Assembly (NCBI GenBank): GCA_022605955.1 | Contig: JAKCOZ010000237.1 | Location: 124,001-188,000 of the forward strand | Direction: 5' to 3' | Length of the DNA stretch: 64,000 bases | DNA from: Rallus limicola | Lineage: Eukaryota; Chordata; Aves; Gruiformes; Rallidae | Part shown: positions 24,618 through 36,500 of the stretch, piece after piece | How the letters are laid out: each line of letters starts with the position of its first letter | How positions within the stretch are numbered: position 1 is the stretch's first letter | Notes under the pieces: model-generated | What the model was told of the DNA's origin: nothing | Database searches by the model: none | Seen by the model: the letters and a program-made list of their open reading frames with translations, nothing else | Translations under genes and position numbers: made by a program

Positions 24618-26167
24618 GACCCTGTCCCTTTGGCTCTCAGCCTTTTCCTTTGCCTGGAAAGAGGGAACATGCCTGGAACCTCCTACGGTGCTTTTCTCGG
24701 CCCTAGCAGACTGCAGTTCAAAACATGCTAAACGTCCAGCAATAACTCCCAAAGTAAAGAAGCTAGGCCTGAAAGGCATAGCTTGTCTGAAACCTCCTAA
24801 CAGGACACATGAGCAGACCCTGTCACTTTGGCTCTCAGCCTTTTCCTTTGCCTGGAAAGAGGGAACATGCCTGGAACCTCCTACGGTGCTTTTCTCGGCC
24901 CTAGCAGACTGCAGTTCAAAACATGCTAAACGTCCAGCAATAACTCCCAAAGTAAAGAAGCTAGGCCTGAAAGGCATAGCTTGTCTGAAACCTCCTAACA
25001 GGACACACGAGCAGACCCTGTCACTTTGGCTCTCAGCCTTTTCCTTTGCCTGGAAAGAGGGAACATGCCTGGAACCTCCTACGGTGCTTTTCTCGGCCCT
25101 AGCAGACTGCAGTTCAAAACATGCTAAACGTCCAGCAATAACTCCCAAAGTAAAGAAGCGAGGCCTGAAAGGCATAGCTTGTCTGAAACCTCCTAACAGG
25201 ACACACGAGCAGACCCTGTCACTTTGGCTCTCAGCCTTTTCCTTTGCCTGGAAAGAGGGAACATGCCTGGAACCTCCTACGGTGCTTTTCTCGGCCCTAG
25301 CAGACTGCACTTCAAAACATGCTAAACGTCCAGCAATAACTCCCAAAGTAAAGAAGCTAGGCCTGAAAGGCATAGCTTGTCTGAAACCTCCTAACAGGAC
25401 ACACGAGCAGCCCCTGTCACTTTGGCTCTCAGCCTTTTCCTTTGCCTGGAAAGAGGGAACATGCCTGGAACCTCCTACGGTGCTTTTCTCGGCCCTAGCA
25501 GACTGCAGTTCAAAACATGCTAAACGTCCAGCAATAACTCTCAAAGTAAAGAAGCTAGGCCTGAAAGGCATAGCTTGTCTGAAACCTCCTAACAGGACAC
25601 ACGAGCAGACACTGTCACTTTGGCTCTCAGCCTTTTCCTTTGCCTGGAAAGAGGGAACATGCCTGGAACCTCCTACGGTGCTTTTCTCGGCCCTAGCAGA
25701 CTGCAGTTCAAAACATGCTAAACGTCCAGCAATAACTCCCAAAGTAAAGAAGCTAGGCCTGAAAGGCATAGCTTGTCTGAAACCTCCTAACAGGACACAC
25801 GAGCAGACCCTGTCACTTTGGCTCTCAGCCTTTTCCTTTGCCTGGAAAGAGGGAACATGCCTGGAACCTCCTACGGTGCTTTTCTCGGCCCTAGCAGACT
25901 GCAGTTCAAAACATGCTAAACGTCCAGCAATAACTCCCAAAGTAAAGAAGCTAGGCCTGAAAGGCATAGCTTGTCTGAAACCTCCTAACAGGACACACGA
26001 GCAGCCCCTGTCACTTTGGCTCTCAGCCTTTTCCTTTGCCTGGAAAGAGGGAACATGCCTGGAACCTCCTACGGTGCTTTTCTCGGCCCTAGCAGACTGC
26101 AGTTCAAAACATGCTAAACGTCCAGCAATAACTCCCAAAGTAAAGAAGCTAGGCCTGAAAGGCATAG
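24612..26167 (+). repeat. Sub-block: about 8 monomers after junction 2
   Basis: Landmarks are T123 near 24809, G77 near 25159, GCACTTC near 25308 (destroying the PstI site), C130 near 25411, ACTCTCAAAG near 25538, AGACACTG near 25608, then a C130 unit and the C95 deletion. It is otherwise close to consensus. Confidence 0.86.
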
Positions 26168-27740
26168 TTGTCTGAAACCTCCTAACAGGACACACGAGCA
26201 GCCCCTGTCACTTTGGCTCTCAGCCTTTTCCTTTGCCTGGAAAGAGGGAACATGCCTGGAACCTCCTACGGTGCTTTTCTCGGCCCTAGCAGACTGCAGT
26301 TCAAAACATGCTAAACGTCCAGCAATAACTCCCAAAGTAAAGAAGCTAGGACTGAAAGGCATAGCTTGTCTGAAACCTCCTAACAGGACACACGAGCAGC
26401 CCCTGTCACTTTGGCTCTCAGCCTTTTCCTTTGCCTGGAAAGAGGGAACATGCCTGGAACCTCCTACGGTGCTTTTCTCGGCCCTAGCAGACTGCAGTTC
26501 AAAACATGCTAAACGTCCAGCAATAACTCCCAAAGTAAAGAAGCGAGGCCTGAAAGGCATAGCTTGTCTGAAACCTCCTAACAGGACACACGAGCAGACC
26601 CTGTCACTTTGGCTCTCAGCCTTTTCCTTTGCCTGGAAAGAGGGAACATGCCTGGAACCTCCTACGGTGCTTTTCTCGGCCCTAGCAGACTGCAGTTCAA
26701 AACATGCTAAACGTCCAGCAATAACTCCCAAAGTAAAGAAGCTAGGCCTGAAAGGCATAGCTTGTCTGAAACCTCCTAACAGGACACACGAGCAGCCCCT
26801 GTCACTTTGGCTCTCAGCCTTTTCCTTTGCCTGGAAAGAGGGAACATGCCTGGAACCTCCTACGGTGCTTTTCTCGGCCCTAGCAGACTGCAGTTCAAAA
26901 CATGCTAAACGTCCAGCAATAACTCCCAAAGTAAAGAAGCTAGGCCTGAAAGGCATAGTTGTCTGAAACCTCCTAACAGGACACACGAGCAGCCCCTGTC
27001 ACTTTGGCTCTCAGCCTTTTCCTTTGCCTGGAAAGAGGGAACATGCCTGGAACCTCCTACGGTGCTTTTCTCGGCCCTAGCAGACTGCAGTTCAAAACAT
27101 GCTAAACGTCCAGCAATAACTCCCAAAGTAAAGAAGCTAGGACTGAAAGGCATAGCTTGTCTGAAACCTCCTAACAGGACACACGAGCAGCCCCTGTCAC
27201 TTTGGCTCTCAGCCTTTTCCTTTGCCTGGAAAGAGGGAACATGCCTGGAACCTCCTACGGTGCTTTTCTCGGCCCTAGCAGACTGCAGTTCAAAACATGC
27301 TAAACGTCCAGCAATAACTCCCAAAGTAAAGAAGCGAGGCCTGAAAGGCATAGCTTGTCTGAAACCTCCTAACAGGACACACGAGCAGACCCTGTCACTT
27401 TGGCTCTCAGCCTTTTCCTTTGCCTGGAAAGAGGGAACATGCCTGGAACCTCCTACGGTGCTTTTCTCGGCCCTAGCAGACTGCAGTTCAAAACATGCTA
27501 AACGTCCAGCAATAACTCCCAAAGTAAAGAAGCTAGGCCTGAAAGGCATAGCTTGTCTGAAACCTCCTAACAGGACACACGAGCAGCCCCTGTCACTTTG
27601 GCTCTCAGCCTTTTCCTTTGCCTGGAAAGAGGGAACATGCCTGGAACCTCCTACGGTGCTTTTCTCGGCCCTAGCAGACTGCAGTTCAAAACATGCTAAA
27701 CGTCCAGCAATAACTCCCAAAGTAAAGAAGCTAGGCCTGA
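26168..27740 (+). repeat. 791-bp tetramer, two tandem copies
   Basis: Copy 1 is 26168-26958 and copy 2 starts at 26959. Each has the order C130, A81+C130, G77+A130, C130. Copy 1 ends with the C95 deletion. Copy 2 matches until about 27740, where T89 (AAAGTCAT) replaces the deletion and a different block begins. The divergence point falls inside the hairpin element. No difference is visible between the copies before that. Confidence 0.87.
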
Positions 27741-30700
27741 AAGTCATAGCTTGTCTGAAACCTCCTAACAGGACACACGAGCAGACCCTGTCACTTTGGC
27801 TCTCAGCCTTTTCCTTTGCCCCGAAAGAGGGAACATGCCTGGAACCTCCTACGGTGCTTTTCTCGGCCCTAGCAGACTGCAGTTCAAAACATGCTAAACG
27901 TCCAGCAATAACTCCCAAAGTAAAGAAGCTAGGCCTGAAAGGCATAGCTTGTCTGAAACCTCCTAACAGGACACACGAGCAGACCCTGTCACTTTGGCTC
28001 TCAGCCTTTTCCTTTGCCTGGAAAGAGGGAACATGCCTGGAACCTCCTACGGTGCTTTTCTCGGCCCTAGCAGACTGCAGTTCAAAACATGCTAAACGTC
28101 CAGCAATAACTCCCAAAGTAAAGAAGCTAGGCCTGAAAGGCATAGCTTGTCTGAAACCTCCTAACAGGACACACGAGCAGCCCCTGTCACTTTGGCTCTC
28201 AGCCTTTTCCTTTGCCTGGAAAGAGGGAACATGCCTGGAACCTCCTACGGTGCTTTTCTCGGCCCTAGCAGACTGCAGTTCAAAACATGCTAAACGTCCA
28301 GCAATAACTCCCAAAGTAAAGAAGCTAGGCCTGAAAGGCATAGCTTGTCTGAAACCTCCTAACAGGACACACGAGCAGACCCTGTCACTTTGGCTCTCAG
28401 CCTTTTCCTTTGCCTGGAAAGAGGGAACATGCCTGGAACCTCCTACGGTGCTTTTCTCGGCCCTAGCAGACTGCAGTTCAAAACATGCTAAACGTCCAGC
28501 AATAACTCCCAAAGTAAAGAAGCTAGGACTGAAAGGCATAGCTTGTCTGAAACCTCCTAACAGGACACACGAGCAGCCCCTGTCACTTTGGCTCTCAGCC
28601 TTTTCCTTTGCCTGGAAAGAGGGAACATGCCTGGAACCTCCTACGGTGCTTTTCTCAGCCCTAGCAGACTGCAGTTCAAAACATGCTAAACGTCCAGCAA
28701 TAACTCCCAAAGTAAAGAAGCGAGGCCTGAAAGGCATAGCTTGTCTGAAACCTCCTAACAGGACACACGAGCAGCCCCTGTCACTTTGGCTCTCAGCCTT
28801 TTCCTTTGCCTGGAAAGAGGGAACATGCCTGGAACCTCCTACGGTGCTTTTCTCGGCCCTAGCAGACTGCAGTTTAAAACATGCTAAACGTCCAGCAATA
28901 ACTCCCAAAGTAAAGAAGCGAGGCCTGAAAGGCATAGCTTGTCTGAAACCTCCTAACAGGACACACGAGCAGACCCTGTCACTTTGGCTCTCAGCCTTTT
29001 CCTTTGCCTGGAAAGAGGGAACATGCCTGGAACCTCCTACGGTGCTTTTCTCGGCCCTAGCAGACTGCAGTTCAAAACATGCTAAACGTCCAGCAATAAC
29101 TCCCAAAGTAAAGAAGCTAGGCCTGAAAGGCATAGCTTGTCTGAAACCTCCTAACAGGACACACGAGCAGACCCTGTCACTTTGGCTCTCAGCCTTTTCC
29201 TTTGCTTTGAAAGAGGGAACATGCTTGGAACCTCCTACGGTGCTTTTCTCGGCCCTAGCAGACTGCAGTTCAAAACATGCTAAACGTCCAGCAATAACTC
29301 CCAAAGTAAAGAAGCGAGGCCTGAAAGGCATAGCTTGTCTGAAACCTCCTAACAGGACACACGAGCAGCCCCTGTCACTTTGGCTCTCAGCCTTTTCCTT
29401 TGCCTGGAAAGAGGGAACATGCCTGGAACCTCCTACGGTGCTTTTCTCGGCCCTAGCAGACTGCAGTTTAAAACATGCTAAACGTCCAGCAATAACTCCC
29501 AAAGTAAAGAAGCGAGGCCTGAAAGGCATAGCTTGTCTGAAACCTCCTAACAGGACACACGAGCAGACCCTGTCACTTTGGCTCTCAGCCTTTTCCTTTG
29601 CCTGGAAAGAGGGAACATGCCTGGAACCTCCTACGGTGCTTTTCTCGGCCCTAGCAGACTGCAGTTCAAAACATGCTAAACGTCCAGCAATAACTCCCAA
29701 AGTAAAGAAGCTAGGCCTGAAAGGCATAGCTTGTCTGAAACCTCCTAACAGGACACACGAGCAGCCCCGGTCACTTTGGCTCTCAGCCTTTTCCTTTGCC
29801 TGGAAAGAGGGAACATGCCTGGAACCTCCTACGGTGCTTTTCTCGGCCCTAGCAGACTGCAGTTCAAAACATGCTAAACGTCCAGCAATAACTCCCAAAG
29901 TAAAGAAGCTAGGCCTGAAAGGCATAGCTTGTCTGAAACCTCCTAACAGGACACACGAGCAGACCCTGTCACTTTGGCTCTCAGCCTTTTCCTTTGCCTG
30001 GAAAGAGGGAACATGCCTGGAAGCTCCTACGGTGCTTTTCTCGGCCCTAGCAGACTGCAGTTCAAAACATGCTAAACGTCCAGCAATAACTCCCAAAGTA
30101 AAGAAGCGAGGCCTGAAAGGCATAGCTTGTCTGAAACCTCCTAACAGGACACACGAGCAGCCCCTGTCACTTTGGCTCTCAGCCTTTTCCTTTGCCTGGA
30201 AAGAGGGAACATGCCTGGAACCTCCTACGGTGCTTTTCTCGGCCCTAGCAGACTGCAGTTTAAAACATGCTAAACGTCCAGCAATAACTCCCAAAGTAAA
30301 GAAGCTAGGCCTGAAAGGCATAGCTTGTCTGAAACCTCCTAACAGGACACACGAGCAGACCCTGTCACTTTGGCTCTCAGCCTTTTCCTTTGCCTGGAAA
30401 GAGGGAACATGCCTGGAACCTCCTACGGTGCTTTTCTCGGCCCTAGCAGACTGCAGTTCAAAACATGCTAAACGTCCAGCAATAACTCCCAAAGTAAAGA
30501 AGCTAGGCCTGAAAGGCATAGCTTGTCTGAAACCTCCTAACAGGACACACGAGCAGACCCTGTCACTTTGGCTCTCAGCCTTTTCCTTTGCCTGGAAAGA
30601 GGGAACATGCCTGGAACCTCCTACGGTGCTTTTCTCGGCCCTAGCAGACTGCAGTTCAAAACATGCTAAACGTCCAGCAATAACTCCCAAAGTAAAGAAG

Positions 30701-31511
30701 CTAGGCCTGAAAGGCATAGCTTGTCTGAAACCTCCTAACAGGACACACGAGCAGCCCCTGTCACTTTGGCTCTCAGCCTTTTCCTTTGCCTGGAAAGAGG
30801 GAACATGCCTGGAACCTCCTACGGTTCTTTTCTCGGCCCTAGCAGACTGCAGTTCAAAACATGCTAAACGTCCAGCAATAACACCCAAAGTAAAGAAGCT
30901 AGGCCTGAAAGGCATAGCTTGTCTGAAACCTCATCACAGGACACACGAGCAGACCCTGTCACTTTGGCTCTCAGCCTTTTCCTTTGCCTGGAAAGAGGGA
31001 ACATGCCTGGAACCTCCTACGGTGCTTTTCTCGGCCCTAGCAGACTGCAGTTCAAAACATGCTAAACGTCCAGCAATAACTCCCAAAGTAAAGAAGCGAG
31101 GCCTGAAAGGCATAGCTTGTCTGAAACCTCCTAACAGGACACACGAGCAGACCCTGTCACTTTGGCTCTCAGCCTTTTCCTTTGCCTGGAAAGAGGGAAC
31201 ATGCCTGGAACCTCCTACGGTGCTTTTCTCGGCCCTAGCAGACTGCAGTTCAAAACATGCTAAACGTCCAGCAATAACTCCCAAAGTAAAGAAGCGAGGC
31301 CTGAAAGGCATAGCTTGTCTGAAACCTCCTAACAGGACACACGAGCAGACCCTGTCACTTTGGCTCTCAGCCTTTTCCTTTGCCTGGAAAGAGGGAACAT
31401 GCCTGGAACCTCCTACGGTGCTTTTCTCGGCCCTAGCAGACTGCAGTTCAAAACATGCTAAACGTCCAGCAATAACTCCCAAAGTAAAGAAGCTAGGCCT
31501 GAAAGGCATAG
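27741..31511 (+). repeat. Array block: remainder of a 23-mer, about 19 monomers
   Basis: The block begins with T89 and CC166-167 (27744-27822). It contains three copies of a linked pair, a G77+C130 monomer followed by a T32 monomer (T32 near 28873, 29467, 30259), the first two exactly three monomers (594 bp) apart. Private changes are A12 near 28657, TTTGCTTTG near 29203, ATGCTTGG near 29221 and CCCCGG near 29766. The right end has T3 near 30826, AACACCC near 30880, A110/C112 near 30932, two G77 units and the C95 deletion. Confidence 0.86.
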
Positions 31512-33518
31512 TTGTCTGAAACCTCCTAACAGGACACACGAGCAGACCCTGTCACTTTGGCTCTCAGCCTTTTCCTTTGCCTGGAAAGAGGGAACATGCC
31601 TGGAACCTCCTACGGTGCTTTTCTCGGCCCTAGCAGACTGCAGTTCAAAACATGCTAAACGTCCAGCAATAACTCCCAAAGTAAAGAAGCTAGGCCTGAA
31701 AGGCATAGCTTGTCTGAAACCTCCTAACAGGACACACGAGCAGACCCTGTCACTTTGGCTCTCAGCCTTTTCCTTTGCCCCGAAAGAGGGAACATGCCTG
31801 GAAGCTCCTACGGTGCTTTTCTCGGCCCTAGCAGACTGCAGTTCAAAACATGCTAAACGTCCAGCAATAACTCCCAAAGTAAAGAAGCTAGGCCTGAAAG
31901 GCATAGCTTGTCTGAAACCTCCTAACAGGACACACGAGCAGACCCTGTCACTTTGGCTCTCAGCCTTTTCCTTTGCCTGGAAAGAGGGAACATGCCTGGA
32001 ACCTCCTACGGTGCTTTTCTCGGCCCTAGCAGACTGCAGTTCAAAACATGCTAAACGTCCAGCAAAAACTCCCAAAGTAAAGAAGCTAGGCCTGAAAGGC
32101 ATAGCTTGTCTGAAACCTCCTAACAGGACACACGAGCAGACCCTGTCACTTTGGCTCTCAGCCTTTTCCTTTGCCTGGAAAGAGGGAACATGCCTGGAAC
32201 CTCCTACGGTGCTTTTCTCGGCCCTAGCAGACTGCAGTTCAAAACATGCTAAACGTCCAGCAATAACTCCCAAAGTAAAGAAGCTAGGCCTGAAAGGCAT
32301 AGCTTGTCTGAAACCTCCTAACAGGACACACGAGCACACCCTGTCACTTTGGCTCTCAGCCTTTTCCTTTGCCTGGAAAGAGGGAACATGCCTGGAACCT
32401 CCTACGGTGCTTTTCTCAGCCCTAGCAGACTGCAGCTCAAAACATGCTAAACGTCCAGCAATAACTCCCAAAGTAAAGAAGCTAGGCCTGAAAGGCATAG
32501 CTTGTCTGAAACCACCTAACAGGACACACGAGCAGACCCTGTCACTTTGGCTCTCAGCCTTTTCCTTTGCCTGGAAAGAGGGAACATGCCTGGAACCTCC
32601 TACAGTGCTTTTCTCGGCCCTAGCAGACTGCAGTTCAAAACATGCTAAACGTCCAGCAATAACTCCCAAAGTAAAGAAGCTAGGCCTGAAAGGCATAGCT
32701 TGTCTGAAACCTCCTAACATGACACACGAGCAGACCCTGTCACTTTGGTTCTCAGCCTTTTCCTTTGCCTGGAAAGAGGGAACATGCCTGGAACCTCCTA
32801 CGGTGCTTTTCTCGGCCCTAGCAGACTGCCGTTCAAAACATGCTAAACGTCCAGCAATAACTCCCAAAGTAAAGAAGCTAGGCCTGAAAGGCATAGCTTG
32901 TCTGAAACCTCCTAACAGGACACACGAGCAGACCCTGTCACTTTGGCTCTCAGCCTTTTCCTTTGCCTGGAAAGAGGGAACATGCCTGGAACCTCCTACG
33001 GTGCTTTTCTCGGCCCTAGCAGACTGCAGTTCAAAACATGCTAAACGTCCAGCAATAACTCCCAAAGTAAAGAAGCGAGGCCTGAAAGGCATAGCTTGTC
33101 TGAAACCTCCTAACAGGACACACGAGCAGACCCTGTCACTTTGGCTCTCAGCCTTTTCCTTTGCCTGGAAAGAGGGAACATGCCTGGAACCTCCTACGGT
33201 GCTTTTCTCGGCCCTAGCAGACTGCAGTTCAAAACATGCTAAACGTCCAGCAATAACTCCCAAAGTAAAGAAGCTAGGCCTGAAAGGCATAGCTTGTCTG
33301 AAACCTCCTAATAGGACACACGAGCAGACCCTGTCACTTTGGCTCTCAGCCTTTTCCTTTGCCTGGAAAGAGGGAACATGCCTGGAACCTCCTACGGTGC
33401 TTTTCTCGGCCCTAGCAGACTTCAGTTCAAAACATGCTAAACGTCCAGCAATAACTCCCAAAGTAAAGAAGCGAGGCCTGAAAGGCATAGCTTGTCTGAA
33501 ACCTGCTAACAGGACACA
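31512..33518 (+). repeat. Sub-block: A130-type segment, about 10 monomers
   Basis: After a C95 deletion this carries CC166-167/G190 (31779-31804), AAAAACTCC near 32064, GCACACC near 32335, A12 near 32417 with AGCTCAAA, CCACCT near 32512 with A198 near 32604, AACATGAC near 32717 with GGTTCTC, C28 near 32830, G77 near 33075, AATAGGAC near 33310, T26 near 33422 and G77 near 33472, ending at junction 3. Several markers (CCACCT/A198, C28, T26) are those of the 16-mer family at 3802-17484, so the segment is a diverged relative. Confidence 0.86.
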
Positions 33519-33524
33519 CTAGCA
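33504..33524 (+). other. Array texture junction 3 (G109 + T124)
   Basis: CCTGCTAACAGG and CACTAGCAG occur here again, 8907 bp (45 monomers minus three deletions) after junction 2. The monomer that follows has GTCGCTTTGG and CCTTATCC, rare changes near the junction. As at the other two junctions, the unit to the left carries G77. Confidence 0.84.
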
Positions 33525-36500
33525 GACCCTGTCGCTTTGGCTCTCAGCCTTATCCTTTGCCTGGAAAGAGGGAACATGCCTGGAACCTCCTACGGTGCTT
33601 TTCTCGGCCCTAGCAGACTGCAGTTCAAAACATGCTAAACGTCCAGCAATAACTCCCAAAGTAAAGAAGCTAGGCCTGAAAGGCATAGCTTGTCTGAAAC
33701 CTCCTAACAGGACACACAAGCAGACCCTGTCACTTTGGCTCTCAGCCTTTTCCTTTGCCTGGAAAGAGGGAACATGCCTGGAACCTCCTACGGTGCTTTT
33801 CTCGGCCCTAGCAGACTGCAGTTCAAAACATGCTAAACGTCCAGCAATAACTCCCAAAGTAAAGAAGCTAGGCCTGAAAGGCATAGCTTGTCTGAAACCT
33901 CCTAACAGGACACACGAGCAGACCCTGTCACTTTGGCTCTCAGCCTTTTCCTTTGCCTGGAAAGAGGGAACATGCCTGGAACCTCCTACGGTGCTTTTCT
34001 CGGCCCTAGCAGACTGCAGTTCAAAACATGCTAAACGTCCAGCAATAACTCCCAAAGTAAAGAAGCTAGGCCTGAAAGGCATAGCTTGTCTGAAACCTCC
34101 TAACAGGACACACGAGCAGCCCCTGTCACTTTGGCTCTCAGCCTTTTCCTTTGCCTGGAAAGAGGGAACATGCCTGGAACCTCCTACGGTGCTTTTCTCG
34201 GCCCTAGCAGACTGCAGTTCAAAACATGCTAAACGTCCAGCAATAACTCCCAAAGTAAAGAAGCTAGGCCTGAAAGGCATAGCTTGTCTGAAACCTCCTA
34301 ACAGGACACACGAGCAGCCCCTGTCACTTTGGCTCTCAGCCTTTTCCTTTGCCTGGAAAGAGGGAACATGCCTGGAACCTCCTACGGTGCTTTTCTCGGC
34401 CCTAGCAGACTGCAGTTCAAAACATGCTAAACGTCCAGCAATAACTCCCAAAGTAAAGAAGCTAGGACTGAAAGGCATAGCTTGTCTGAAACCTCCTAAC
34501 AGGACACCCGAGCAGACCCTGTCACTTTGGCTCTCAGCCTTTTCCTTTGCCTGGAAAGAGGGAACATGCCTGGAACCTCCTACGGTGCTTTTCTCGGCCC
34601 TAGCAGACTGCAGTTCAAAACATGCTAAACGTCCAGCAATAACTCCCAAAGTAAAGAAGCTAGGCCTGAAAGGCATAGCTTGTCTGAAACCTCCTAACCG
34701 GACACACGAGCAGACCCTGTCACTTTGGCTCTCAGCCTTTTCCTTTGCCTGGAAAGAGGGAACATGCCTGGAACCTCCTACGGTGCTTTTCTCGGCCCTA
34801 GCAGACTGCAGTTCAAAACATGCTAAACGTCCAGCAATAACTCCCAAAGTAAAGAAGCTAGGCCTGAAAGGCATAGCTTGTCTGAAACCTCCTAACAGGA
34901 CACACGAGCAGACCCTGTCACTTTGGCTCTCAGCCTTTTCCTTTGCCTGGAAAGAGGGAACATGCCTGGAACCTCCTACGGTGCTTTTCTCGGCCCTAGC
35001 AGACTGCAGTTCAAAACATGCTAAACGTCCAGCAATAACTCCCAAAGTAAAGAAGCTAGGACTGAAAGGCATAGCTTGTCTGAAACCTCCTAACAGGACA
35101 CACGAGCAGCCCCTGTCACTTTGGCTCTCAGCCTTTTCCTTTGCCTGGAAAGAGGGAACATGCCTGGAACCTCCTACGGTGCTTTTCTCGGCCCTAGCAG
35201 ACTGCAGTTCAAAACATGCTAAACGTCCAGCAATAACTCCCAAAGTAAAGAAGCGAGGCCTGAAAGGCATAGCTTGTCTGAAACCTCCTAACAGGACACA
35301 CGAGCAGACCCTGTCACTTTGGCTCTCAGCCTTTTCCTTTGCCTGGAAAGAGGGAACATGCCTGGAACCTCCTACGGTGCTTTTCTCGGCCCTAGCAGAC
35401 TGCAGTTCAAAACATGCTAAACGTCCAGCAATAACTCCCAAAGTAAAGAAGCTAGGCCTGAAAGGCATAGCTTGTCTGAAACCTCCTAACAGGACACACG
35501 AGCAGCCCCTGTCACTTTGGCTCTCAGCCTTTTCCTTTGCCTGGAAAGAGGGAACATGCCTGGAACCTCCTACGGTGCTTTTCTCGGCCCTAGCAGACTG
35601 CAGTTCAAAACATGCTAAACGTCCAGCAATAACTCCCAAAGTAAAGAAGCGAGGCCTGAAAGGCATAGCTTGTCTGAAACCTCCTAACAGGACACACGAG
35701 CAGACCCTGTCACTTTGGCTCTCAGCCTTTTCCTTTGCCTGGAAAGAGGGAACATGCCTGGAACCTCCTACGGTGCTTTTCTCGGCCCTAGCAGACTGCA
35801 GTTCAAAACATGCTAAACGTCCAGCAATAACTCCCAAAGTAAAGAAGCGAGGCCTGAAAGGCATAGCTTGTCTGAAACCTCCTAACAGGACACACGAGCA
35901 GACCCTGTCACTTTGGCTCTCAGCCTTTTCCTTTGCCTGGAAAGAGGGAACATGCCTGGAACCTCCTACGGTGCTTTTCTCGGCCCTAGCAGACTGCAGT
36001 TCAAAACATGCTAAACGTCCAGCAATAACTCCCAAAGTAAAGAAGCTAGGACTGAAAGGCATAGCTTGTCTGAAACCTCCTAACAGGACACACGAGCAGC
36101 CCCTGTCACATTGGCTCTCAGCCTTTTCCTTTGCCTGGAAAGAGGGAACATGCCTGGAACCTCCTACGGTGCTTTTCTCGGCCCTAGCAGACTGCAGTTC
36201 AAAACATGCTAAACGTCCAGCAATAACTCCCAAAGTAAAGAAGCTAGGCCTGAAAGGCATAGCTTGTCTGAAACCTCCTAACAGGACACACGAGCAGACC
36301 CTGTCACTTTGGCTCTCACCCTTTTCCTTTGCCTGGAAAGAGGGAACATGCCTGGAACCTCCTACGGTGCTTTTCTCGGCCCTAGCAGACTGCAGTTCAA
36401 AACATGCTAAACGTCCAGCAATAACTCCCAAAGTAAAGAAGCTAGGCCTGAAAGGCATAGCTTGTCTGAAACCTCCTAACAGGACACACGAGCAGCCCCT

